Positions 1-5,075 are shown, counted from the first letter of the stretch. The stretch is 5,075 nt of DNA from Trueperaceae bacterium (GCA_007121175.1 SKMG01000369.1:1-5075), one strand, 5' to 3'. Notes: a model not told the origin generated them from the letters alone. Made by a program: numbers and translations.

Positions 1-393
1 CACGCCCAGCGCCAGCGCCAGCGTCCACTCGAAGAAGCCCGCGGCGCACGCCGCCTCCACGCCGGCGTCCGTGAGCCGCCGCGCGCGTTCGGTGAACGCC
101 CGCACCTCGGCGGCGGCGACCGGCCGGCCGCCCACGCTGATGCGCTCGTCGTATGCCTCGACGTGCGGCGACACGAACAAGCCGCACTCGCGGCCGGCAG
201 CCTGAGCCATGGCGGCCAGCGCGGTCGCCACCGAGCCCTTGCCGTTGGTCCCGACCACGTGCACCACCGCCGGTGGGTCAGGGATCCCGAGCCGATCGAG
301 CAGGTTCCGCGCCACGCGCGGATCGCGCGTGCGGCCTCGGCGCCGCCGCGCGGCCAGCCATTCCCAGTCGTGCTTCGCGTCCGCCTCCGTCAT
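1..393 (-). CDS. folC: Folylpolyglutamate synthase / dihydrofolate synthase, N-terminal 131 residues (3' end beyond window)
   Basis: FolC is a cytosolic ATP-dependent ligase (Mur-ligase superfamily). It adds glutamate to folates and, in bifunctional forms, also joins dihydropteroate to glutamate. The visible part is the start of the ATPase domain. The P-loop GTNGKGSV is at residues 48-55, preceded by the hydrophobic strand VVHVV. GLFVSPHVEAYDERISVGG follows at about 71-89 and corresponds to the family's 'G.y.SPHL..f.ERI.ing' segment, and FFEWTLALAL at about 120-129 matches the 'T.FE..TA.AF' helix. The ATG at 393 is chosen because GGTGA lies just before it and the N-terminal length to the P-loop is normal; GTG at 399 is an in-frame alternative. 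The frame is open to the left edge. There is no TANNNT element directly upstream and the preceding gene stops only 14 nt away, so it is probably co-transcribed with that gene. Whether it is mono- or bifunctional cannot be told from this half. Confidence 0.93.
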   Translation of the reverse strand, partial: MTEADAKHDWEWLAARRRRGRTRDPRVARNLLDRLGIPDPPAVVHVVGTNGKGSVATALAAMAQAAGRECGLFVSPHVEAYDERISVGGRPVAAAEVRAFTERARRLTDAGVEAACAAGFFEWTLALALGV

Positions 394-407
394 GCTCACC
401 GCGCGCG

Positions 408-1121
408 TCAGCCCTGAGAGCGCTTGGTCCGGCGGCGGCGGCCGCGGCGGCGGCTGCGGCGCCGGGCAGGGGTCTCACGCGGCTCCTCGGGAGCGTCGAG
501 CGTCGCCATGCGCTCCTCGACGTCGCTGCGGACCAGCGTCGCCTCGACCACGCCGTCCGCCACGCGCTGGACGAGCCTGAGTATGCGGTGCGGCGGTTCG
601 AGATCGACCGCCACCACACTGCCGCCCGGATGCAGGTGGAAGACGCGGGCGCGGGTACTCCCCCAGGGACCCTCGGCACCGAGATCGACCGCGCGGTACA
701 CCACGACCTCCTTGCCCAGCAGCGGGATGCGCAGGGGCGCCGCGTCGTCCCACTCCGCCTTGGCGGCGTCGCGCAACTCCCACAGGATCGACAGCGGATC
801 GCGATAGGGCAGGAGGTAGGGCATGGTGGCCTGGTCGCTGCGCCCGCGCGAGGCGATCACCAGTCCCTGCTGGGTATCGAACCGCACGTCGAACTGACGC
901 TGGTCACCGCGCAGTTCGGTTTCCTCACGGAACTGCTGCGAGACGTGGCGGCTGGCGTGGGCACGGCTACTTTGCACCACGCTGCCGTGCCCTAAGGAAC
1001 CCTGCAAGAGCAGCCGCGCCTCGAGGAACGCAACCCGACCGCGCTCGCTGCGCGAGAGCGTCTGGCTGCCTACCGGGCGGCCGCGTGAGGTCAGACGATA
1101 CTGGCACACCTCGACGGCCAT
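408..1121 (-). CDS. Hypothetical 237-residue protein, DUF3108-like pattern, with arginine-rich C-terminal tail
   Basis: I do not recognise this gene with certainty. The protein opens with MAVEVCQYRLTSRGRPVGSQ, then alternating polar/hydrophobic segments (residues 25-95) that suggest a beta-rich body. DPLSILWELRDA follows at 108-119, a second strand region LRIPLLGKEVVVYRAVDL at 130-147, and PPHRILRLVQRVADGVVEATLVR at 176-198. The order (Y..tsrG..vGsq, D.ls.lw.lR, a late 'P.ril...q...dg..eatL' strand) resembles DUF3108-type proteins; this is pattern recognition only. Unlike most of that family it has no signal peptide, so a cytosolic location is inferred. Residues 220-234 are mostly arginine (ARRRSRRRGRRRRTKR core), a possible nucleic-acid or acidic-surface binding tail. 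The ATG at 1121 is chosen because a TANNNT element ends 7 nt upstream; an upstream in-frame GTG at 1154 would lie inside the promoter region. It probably leads a unit with folC. Confidence 0.8.
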   Translation of the reverse strand: MAVEVCQYRLTSRGRPVGSQTLSRSERGRVAFLEARLLLQGSLGHGSVVQSSRAHASRHVSQQFREETELRGDQRQFDVRFDTQQGLVIASRGRSDQATMPYLLPYRDPLSILWELRDAAKAEWDDAAPLRIPLLGKEVVVYRAVDLGAEGPWGSTRARVFHLHPGGSVVAVDLEPPHRILRLVQRVADGVVEATLVRSDVEERMATLDAPEEPRETPARRRSRRRGRRRRTKRSQG

Positions 1122-1128
1122 GCGGGCG

Positions 1129-1134
1129 AGCGTA
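1129..1134 (-). promoter_or_regulatory. Candidate -10 element (TACGCT) for the leftward hypothetical gene-folC unit
   Basis: On the minus strand TACGCT is followed by 7 nt (CGCCCGC) and then the ATG at 1121. The transcript would begin at or within a base or two of the start codon, so the mRNA would be leaderless. No Shine-Dalgarno-like purine run lies before this ATG, which fits. No recognisable -35 TTGACA is present 16-18 bp upstream. The assignment rests on sequence and spacing alone. Confidence 0.5.
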
Positions 1135-1142
1135 GCACGCCG

Positions 1143-1152
1143 GCCCGCGGGC
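1143..1152. promoter_or_regulatory. Perfect 10-bp palindrome between two divergent -10 elements (possible operator)
   Basis: GCCCGCGGGC is its own reverse complement and lies between the divergent -10 candidates, where both -35 regions would overlap. A direct repeat GCACGC also occurs at 1135-1140 and 1151-1156. A regulator bound here could affect both directions, but short GC palindromes are frequent at this base composition, so this is weak. Confidence 0.15.
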
Positions 1153-1167
1153 ACGCGCTCCGGGGAC

Positions 1168-1173
1168 TAGGCT
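1168..1173 (+). promoter_or_regulatory. Candidate -10 element (TAGGCT) for the hydrolase lipoprotein gene
   Basis: TAGGCT is followed by 6 nt (TGAGCT) and then ATG at 1180, the spacing expected for a leaderless mRNA. It sits 33 bp from the opposing -10 element at 1129-1134, so the two promoters would share their upstream region and RNA polymerase may not occupy both at once. No clear -35 hexamer is visible. Confidence 0.5.
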
Positions 1174-1179
1174 TGAGCT

Positions 1180-2667
1180 ATGGCCCATCGAGCGCTGCTC
1201 GCGCTGTCGTGCCTGCTGCTGCTGGCGGCCTGCCTACCGATCCCCGACGTCCACGTTCCGCTGGTGGTGCGGCCGCCGGATTACCTGGTCGATCCGGCCT
1301 CGGTGCTGGTCGAGACCGTCTGGTTCGACACCCCCGCGGCGCCGGAGACGCCCGCCGCGCTGAACCGCACCGGCGTGCGCCGCAGCTTCCTCGCCGACGT
1401 CGAGGCGGATGCGGTGATCGTGGCGATGCCGGGCCTGTTCGGCGGCGCGACGACCTTCGACGTCTGGGCGCGGCAGCTGGTCGCGAGCCGGCCCGGGCTG
1501 GAGGTGTGGGCCATCGACCGTCGCGCCAACGCGCTCGAGGACCGCGAGGGGATCCGGCTGGCGATGGAGGCCGGCGACCCCGAGATCGCGAGCGTCTACT
1601 ACGGGCGCGGCGGCGACTTCGTGCCGGTCGATCCCGCCGAGGTCGAGTTCATGGCGCAGTGGGGCCTCACCGTCCATCTGCACGATCTGCACGCGGTGGT
1701 GCTGCGGGCGCGCGCGGCCGGTGCGGCGGTGGTGCTCGCCGGCCACTCGCTCGGCGCCGGCATGGTGAGCGTGTATCCGGCGCTGCGGCTCCCGCCCGAG
1801 CTCGGCGGCGGCATCGGCGAGGACTACGTCGAAGGCCTGATCCTGTTCGACGGCAGCATCGGCCGCACTGGCGCGTTCGGGCGCGACGACCGGCGCGTGG
1901 GCGGCCTGGGGCTCACCGTCGTGCCGACGATCGCCGACCTCGAGTCCGGCCGGGTCGCCCCCTTCATGCGCATGTGGTTCGGGTACGGTCCCGAGCGCTT
2001 CATCCGCGACGCGGTGGCCGCGGTGCACGCGCAGCTGCGGCCCGACGAGCTGGCGCCGCCCGGAGCGGCTGCGTACCCGGTCACCAACCGCGCGCTGTTC
2101 GGCATCCGCACCGACGACGACTACGCCGCGACGCCGATCTTCAGCGCCTCGGTCGGCCATGCGGTGGGCGCGCGCTTCGGCGGCAACCTGACCGCCTTCT
2201 TGCTGACCGGCAGCGACGGCGCGCGCAGCCGCACGGTGGCGGGCCTGGCCGAGGGCGCGGAGCGGATCACCTGGTCGGCGGGCGATCCCAGCCGAGACGT
2301 CACCGATCTCGACGCGGTGATCGCGACCTGGACCGATCCCGACGCCGACCGGGCAGAGTGGTACTTTCCGCTGCGGCTGGTCGTCGAGCTCCTGCACCTC
2401 GATCCGCGCCTCGAGGGCGCCCCGGGCTTCGTGCCGATGCAGCGGCTCGACGTACCAGCGCTCGCGATCGGCGCCAGCCGCGGTCTCGTCACCTCGCCGG
2501 CCGGCTTCGAGTCGTACATCAACACCCGGCCCGGTACGCCGATCAGCGTGACCGTGATCCCGGGCTTCACCCACACCGATATCGTCACCGCCCGCGCCAA
2601 CCCGACGGTACCGATCGTGCTGCGCTGGCTCCGCAGCGAGGGCGTGCTGGGCGCGACGGCGAACTGA
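1180..2667 (+). CDS. Alpha/beta-hydrolase-fold lipoprotein, 495 residues
   Basis: This is a predicted exported lipid-anchored serine hydrolase of unknown substrate. A short positive N-terminus (MAHR) precedes a hydrophobic stretch and the lipobox LAAC, with Cys18 as the likely lipidated residue. Strand AVIVAMP at 78-84 leads into a glycine-rich turn GLFGG (85-89), where the oxyanion hole usually lies. VVLAGHSLGAG at 184-194 is a textbook nucleophile elbow with Ser190. Strand GLILFD at 219-224 ends in Asp224. About 200 residues follow, forming an unusually large cap or insert (about 225-424). LDVPALAIGASRGLV at 423-437 is the seventh strand, and GFTHTDI at 462-468 supplies the probable catalytic His465. 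The usual acid after strand 7 is absent (SRGLV), so Asp224 after strand 6 is the best acid candidate. It could be a lipase, esterase or an alpha/beta-hydrolase with another role. The start is fixed by the signal peptide and the TANNNT element 6 nt upstream. Confidence 0.88.
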   Translation: MAHRALLALSCLLLLAACLPIPDVHVPLVVRPPDYLVDPASVLVETVWFDTPAAPETPAALNRTGVRRSFLADVEADAVIVAMPGLFGGATTFDVWARQLVASRPGLEVWAIDRRANALEDREGIRLAMEAGDPEIASVYYGRGGDFVPVDPAEVEFMAQWGLTVHLHDLHAVVLRARAAGAAVVLAGHSLGAGMVSVYPALRLPPELGGGIGEDYVEGLILFDGSIGRTGAFGRDDRRVGGLGLTVVPTIADLESGRVAPFMRMWFGYGPERFIRDAVAAVHAQLRPDELAPPGAAAYPVTNRALFGIRTDDDYAATPIFSASVGHAVGARFGGNLTAFLLTGSDGARSRTVAGLAEGAERITWSAGDPSRDVTDLDAVIATWTDPDADRAEWYFPLRLVVELLHLDPRLEGAPGFVPMQRLDVPALAIGASRGLVTSPAGFESYINTRPGTPISVTVIPGFTHTDIVTARANPTVPIVLRWLRSEGVLGATAN

Positions 2668-2728
2668 GCCGGCCGCGGCACCGAGCCCGAGAGCGTACCG
2701 ACCGGGCAGCGAAGCGAGCCGGCCGCGG
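2666..2728. repeat. Pair of 13-bp direct repeats in the hydrolase-serS intergenic region
   Basis: GAGCCGGCCGCGG occurs at 2666-2678 (starting within the hydrolase stop codon) and again at 2716-2728, exactly 50 bp apart. The 123-bp gap they lie in (2668-2790) is otherwise GC-rich and low in complexity, with CGAG/GCGCG runs. It shows no small reading frame with support and no hairpin followed by a T run. The function is unknown, and GGCCGCGG-type words are common at this base composition. Confidence 0.4.
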
Positions 2729-2775
2729 ACGCGGACGCGCGCGCGAGGCGGCCCGAGCGAGCGCGTACGCGGGCG

Positions 2776-2781
2776 TACACT
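2776..2781 (+). promoter_or_regulatory. Candidate -10 element (TACACT) for serS
   Basis: TACACT is followed by 9 nt (GGACGGCAT) and then the serS ATG at 2791. Transcription starting 7 nt downstream would give a leader of two or three bases, so there is no room for a T-box or other leader control of this synthetase gene. GCGTAC is repeated at 2763-2768 and 2773-2778. The GGA in the spacer is at most a weak Shine-Dalgarno. No -35 hexamer is evident. Confidence 0.5.
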
Positions 2782-2790
2782 GGACGGCAT

Positions 2791-4068
2791 ATGCTCGAGC
2801 TCCGCTACCTGCGCGACCACGCCGAGACCGTCCGCCGCGCCATCCGCGCCAAGCAGCTGCCGGAGGCGCTGGCATCGCTCGACGCCGTGCTGCTCGCCGA
2901 CGAGCAGCGCCGGCTGCTGCGCGGCGACCTCGAGGCGCTGCAGGCGCGCCGTAACGCGGCGAGCCGGGAGATCGGCGCGCGTAAGCAGCGCGGCGAGGAT
3001 GCCGAGGAGCTGATCCGTGAGATGGGCGAGGTGGCCGCCGAGGTCAAGCGGCTCGAGGAGCGCGACGCGAGCCTCGAGGCACAGCTCCGGTCGCACCTGC
3101 TCGAGATCCCCAACGTCCCGCACGAGAGCGTGCCGTACGGCGAGAGCGAGCACGACAACGTAGTGGTGGGCGAGCACGGCGAGCGCCTCGACGGCGCCGG
3201 CATGCGGCCGCATTGGGAGCTCGCCGAGGGCCGCGGCTGGTTCGATCTGCAGGCCGGGGTGACGCTCACGGGCGCTGGCTTCCCGGTCTTCCGCGGCGCC
3301 GGTGCGCGCCTGGTGCGGGGCTTGGCCGCGTTCTTCCTCGACCAGCTCGGGCGGCAGGGGTACGAGGAGATCGCGCCGCCGCTGCTGGTGAACGCCGCCT
3401 CGGCCACCGCGACGGGTCAGCTCCCCGACAAGGAAGGCCAGATGTACGAGGTGAGCGGTGGGTTCTACCTGATCCCCACCTCGGAGGTCTCGGTCACCAA
3501 CGTGCACCGCGACGCGATCCTCGACGAGGACGAGCTGCCGCTGCGCTACTGCGCCTTCACGCCGTGCTTCCGGCGTGAGGCCGGCTCCTACGGCAAGGAG
3601 GTCCGCGGGCTGAATCGGGTGCACCAGTTCGACAAGGTCGAGATGGTGCAGTTCGTCAGGCCCGAGGACAGCTACGACGCGCTCGAGGAGATGACCGGCA
3701 CCGCCGAGGGCCTGCTCGAGGCGCTCGGGCTGCCCTACCGGCGGCTGCTGATGTGCACCGGCGACATGGGCTTCACGCAGGCCAAGAAGTACGACCTGGA
3801 GGTGTGGAGCCCGGGCCAGGAGCGCTGGCTCGAGGTGAGCTCGATCTCGAACATGGAGGCGTTCCAGGCATCCCGCCTCGCGACCCGAGCGCGTCCCGGC
3901 GGGGTCGACGGGCGCGGCCGGCCGCGGCTGGTGCACACCCTCAACGGGTCGGCGCTGGCGTTCCCGCGCACCATCGCCGCCCTGCTCGAGACCTACCAGC
4001 GCGAGGACGGCAGCGTCGCGCTGCCCGAGGCGCTGCACGCGTACGTGGGGACCGACCTACTCGCCTGA
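2791..4068 (+). CDS. serS: Seryl-tRNA synthetase, 425 residues, full length
   Basis: A class II aminoacyl-tRNA synthetase that charges tRNA-Ser (and tRNA-Sec where present) with serine in the cytosol. Residues 1-105 form the N-terminal long-helix arm that contacts the tRNA variable arm; the stretch from about 30 to 100 is rich in E, R and L as expected for the antiparallel coiled coil. The catalytic core follows. TSEVSVTN at 230-237 is the serine-binding TxE loop (T230, E232). Motif 2 is FRREAGSYGKEVRGLNRVHQF at 260-280. EVSSISNMEAFQASR at 348-362 is the conserved 'EvSS.Sn...FQa.R' segment. Motif 3 is HTLNGSALAFPRTIAALLE at 382-400 with Arg393. The length is normal for bacterial SerRS. The family usually has Pro rather than Ser at TSEVS, a minor variant. 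The gene appears to have its own promoter. Its last 12 nt overlap the opposing gene, and its 3' end is duplicated just downstream. Confidence 0.98.
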   Translation: MLELRYLRDHAETVRRAIRAKQLPEALASLDAVLLADEQRRLLRGDLEALQARRNAASREIGARKQRGEDAEELIREMGEVAAEVKRLEERDASLEAQLRSHLLEIPNVPHESVPYGESEHDNVVVGEHGERLDGAGMRPHWELAEGRGWFDLQAGVTLTGAGFPVFRGAGARLVRGLAAFFLDQLGRQGYEEIAPPLLVNAASATATGQLPDKEGQMYEVSGGFYLIPTSEVSVTNVHRDAILDEDELPLRYCAFTPCFRREAGSYGKEVRGLNRVHQFDKVEMVQFVRPEDSYDALEEMTGTAEGLLEALGLPYRRLLMCTGDMGFTQAKKYDLEVWSPGQERWLEVSSISNMEAFQASRLATRARPGGVDGRGRPRLVHTLNGSALAFPRTIAALLETYQREDGSVALPEALHAYVGTDLLA

Positions 4069-4113
4069 GGGCGAGCGCTGCACGCGCCCGTGCGGACCGA
4101 CCTCCTGGCCTGA
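4030..4113 (+). repeat. In-frame tandem duplication of the serS 3' terminus (39 bp, period 45 bp)
   Basis: The last 13 codons of serS with the stop (4030-4068) recur at 4075-4113, with 34 of 39 positions identical and a 6-bp spacer (GGGCGA). Because the period is 45 bp the copies are in the same frame. Copy 1 reads ALHAYVGTDLLA-stop and copy 2 reads ALHAPVRTDLLA-stop. Of the five differences, the two in the Leu-Leu codons are silent; the other three make Tyr to Pro and Gly to Arg. On the minus strand the opposing gene uses copy 2 as coding sequence (its residues 192-204). It ends at a TAG made by the CTA codon of copy 1, which is CTC in copy 2. Confidence 0.85.
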
Positions 4114-4686
4114 CGACGGTTGCTCGCCGCGCCGGCCGCCGAGCACCAGGAGCGTCACCACCAGTCCCGCGGCGATCGGCAGCCCCACGAGCCACAGCAG
4201 CCAAGTCCAGAGGCTGCGCGGGCCGATCGCGGTCGGCGGGAGGATGAACGGCACCGTACCGAGCGCGCCGTCGCCGATGTCGATCATCAGCGACGCATTC
4301 GCCTCTTCCCACTGGAAGGTCTGGTCGCGGATCAGCACGTGGTGCGTCCCGGCCGCGGGAGCCAGGAGCTCGCCCTCGTAGCGCCCCGGGGCGCGCTCGA
4401 CGAGCTCGACGACGGCGTCCGGCGGCGGCAGCTCCGGCGCCTCGGTGGACGCGGCAGGGACCTCGATGCCGACCAGGCGCTCGCGTCGCAGCTCGAGCGA
4501 GACGACCGCATCCTCGACCGGCGCCAGCGACGGGTCGGACATGTCCACGACGATTCGCAGCGGCGCGCCGGGCTGCGGTGGGTCGGGCTCCACGCTCATC
4601 TCGCCCAGGACCAGGAACGCGTGCGCGGAGGCGGCCGCGAGCGACGAGAGCAGCACCATGACGAGCAGCGCTCGCGCGACCTTCAC
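4057..4686 (-). CDS. Signal-peptide protein with FixH/YtkA-like Ig-type domain and C-terminal membrane anchor, 209 residues
   Basis: A predicted envelope protein. A cleavable signal peptide is evident: basic start (VKVARA, V read as fMet), hydrophobic core 6-19, and an AHA cleavage motif at 21-23. The exported part, about 24-155, has the order seen in FixH/YtkA-like domains: a strand with PDPPQPGAPLRIVVDMSD (about 34-51), a 'v.dAvVsLel' strand (58-67), APGRYEGELLAPAAGTHHVLI (99-119) and a closing ASLMIDI strand (131-137). A membrane segment lies at about 158-184 (SLWTWLLWLVGLPIAAGLVV core), followed by RR and a short polar tail, giving an outside-in topology. The family assignment is by pattern and moderate; such domains often accompany metal or respiratory-complex genes, but no such neighbour is visible. 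The GTG start at 4686 is chosen because it overlaps the upstream gene's stop (GTGA) and begins the signal peptide. The longer upstream reading is a shadow of that gene. The tail overlaps serS by 12 nt, tail to tail. Confidence 0.82.
   Translation of the reverse strand: MKVARALLVMVLLSSLAAASAHAFLVLGEMSVEPDPPQPGAPLRIVVDMSDPSLAPVEDAVVSLELRRERLVGIEVPAASTEAPELPPPDAVVELVERAPGRYEGELLAPAAGTHHVLIRDQTFQWEEANASLMIDIGDGALGTVPFILPPTAIGPRSLWTWLLWLVGLPIAAGLVVTLLVLGGRRGEQPSSGQEVGPHGRVQRSPSGE
4060..4075. terminator. Short perfect hairpin spanning the serS stop codon (possible weak bidirectional terminator)
   Basis: CTCGCC at 4060-4065 and GGCGAG at 4070-4075 are perfect inverted repeats around a TGAG loop that contains the serS stop. 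The 6-bp, five-GC stem lies where two convergent transcripts meet, which suits a bidirectional stop signal. There is no T run on either side, so intrinsic termination would be weak. The right arm is mostly the spacer between the two serS repeat copies. Confidence 0.3.
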
Positions 4687-5075
4687 GGCTGCACCTCGGG
4701 CGGCCCGCGGCGCCACAGCCACACCCGCAGCGGAACGCCCGCGGCGTGCACCTCCGCCGCCCGCTCGCGGCCCACCCAACGGTAGTGCCAGGGCTCGTAG
4801 TCGTAGCACGTGCGCTCCTCCTCGCCGTCGGGGTAGCTGAGCAGGAAGCCGTAGCGGTGTGCGTTCTCGAACAGCCACGACCCCGCGGCGGTGGCGGCCC
4901 AGTCGCCCGCGTCCCAGGGTGCCGGACCGCCGCGGCTGCGGAAGTCGATGGCCGTGCCGAGCTGGTGCTCGGAGTGGCCCGGTCGGGCACTGACGCGGCG
5001 CGCTCGGGCCTCTCCCAGCCGCTCGACCCACACCTGGTGGACCGCGGCCTGGTAGGCGTAGGAGCGGTAGGCGGA
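4683..5075 (-). CDS. M15-family (VanY/LdcB-type) D,D- or L,D-carboxypeptidase, C-terminal 130 residues (5' end beyond window)
   Basis: A zinc peptidase that trims the peptide stems of peptidoglycan in the envelope. The visible part starts at the conserved SAYRSYAYQ segment (residues 1-9 of the visible portion), the 'SgYRs...Q' motif of M15B enzymes. PGHSEHQLGTAIDF at 32-45 carries two zinc ligands, His37 and Asp44, of the SxHxxGxAxD motif. YEPWHYRWVG at 93-102 supplies the catalytic Glu94 and the third zinc ligand His97. All catalytic residues are therefore intact. The frame is open through the right edge, so the in-frame GTG at 5033 is not the start; the missing N-terminus would hold any signal peptide or anchor. 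The gene ends TGA at 4683-4685, overlapping the GTG of the next gene by 4 nt, so the pair is translationally coupled. D,D versus L,D specificity cannot be decided from sequence alone. Confidence 0.93.
   Translation of the reverse strand, partial: SAYRSYAYQAAVHQVWVERLGEARARRVSARPGHSEHQLGTAIDFRSRGGPAPWDAGDWAATAAGSWLFENAHRYGFLLSYPDGEEERTCYDYEPWHYRWVGRERAAEVHAAGVPLRVWLWRRGPPEVQP

Noticed and set aside
153..995. A 280-codon plus-strand open frame opposite folC and the hypothetical gene
   Set aside because: It is antisense to folC, which has clear family motifs, and to a gene with a well-placed promoter element. Its composition is typical of a shadow frame.
1122..1154. Upstream GTG start at 1154 for the hypothetical protein
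   Set aside because: It would put the start codon upstream of the TACGCT element and into the divergent promoter region. The ATG at 1121 has the leaderless spacing and the protein pattern begins there.
2668..2790. Possible intrinsic terminator or T-box leader before serS
   Set aside because: GC palindromes such as GCCGCGGC are present, but there is no stem-loop followed by a T run. The -10 element sits 9 nt from the ATG, leaving no leader long enough for a riboswitch.
1173..2954. A 593-codon plus-strand open frame overlapping the hydrolase gene
   Set aside because: It is arginine/alanine/glycine-rich and low in complexity, runs through the hydrolase stop into serS, and lies in the wrong frame for the lipobox and GHSLG motifs. 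It is a shadow frame.
1234..4038. A 934-codon open frame on the minus strand, antisense to the hydrolase and serS genes
   Set aside because: It is a by-product of high third-position GC in the real genes. The translation is rich in R, H, A, G and Q with no domain pattern, it crosses two genuine genes and their intergenic gap, and it has no start signal.
3941..4990. A 349-codon minus-strand open frame over the serS end and the right-hand pair
   Set aside because: It overlaps two better-supported minus-strand genes in another frame and is an arginine/alanine/glycine-rich shadow with no recognisable motif.
4687..5031. N-terminal extension of the FixH/YtkA-like protein (324-residue version)
   Set aside because: The extra 115 residues are an out-of-frame reading of the M15 peptidase gene. 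The GTG at 4686 directly precedes a good signal peptide and overlaps the peptidase stop in the usual GTGA coupling.

Overview
This is a GC-rich stretch of bacterial chromosome, densely packed with ordinary genes. It holds five protein-coding genes, two of them cut by the window edges. Left to right they are folC (minus, 3' end missing), an unrecognised 237-residue protein with an arginine-rich tail (minus), an alpha/beta-hydrolase-fold lipoprotein (plus), serS (plus), a small membrane-anchored protein that looks like the FixH/YtkA family (minus), and an M15/VanY-type D,D-carboxypeptidase (minus, 5' end missing). That makes six coding entries counting both partial genes. I see no RNA gene, insertion sequence, CRISPR array or phage gene.

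Layout. The hypothetical gene and folC form a leftward unit with a 14-nt gap. The unit diverges from the hydrolase gene across a 58-bp region that carries a candidate -10 element for each direction. The hydrolase and serS both run rightward but are separated by 123 bp with a separate -10-like element before serS, so serS is probably transcribed independently. The right-hand pair runs leftward and is coupled by a 4-nt stop/start overlap (GTGA). Its last gene meets serS tail to tail and overlaps it by 12 nt.

Organism. All three genes that begin a transcription unit inside the window have a TANNNT hexamer ending only 6 to 9 nt before the start codon, with no convincing Shine-Dalgarno sequence. 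This is the pattern of leaderless or nearly leaderless mRNAs, known to be common in Deinococcota (Deinococcus, Thermus, Truepera relatives) and Actinomycetota. With the high GC content, a Deinococcota member (for example a Trueperaceae-like lineage) is my best guess. Confidence is only moderate, and other GC-rich phyla are not excluded.

The genes serve folate metabolism (FolC), translation (SerRS), envelope or cell-wall work (M15 peptidase and its coupled membrane protein) and an exported hydrolase. They do not form one pathway. The most unusual structural feature is at the serS 3' end. The last 13 codons including the stop are repeated in frame 45 bp downstream (34 of 39 bases identical). 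The opposing gene reads antisense through the second copy and takes its own stop codon from the first. I found no convincing new biological system.
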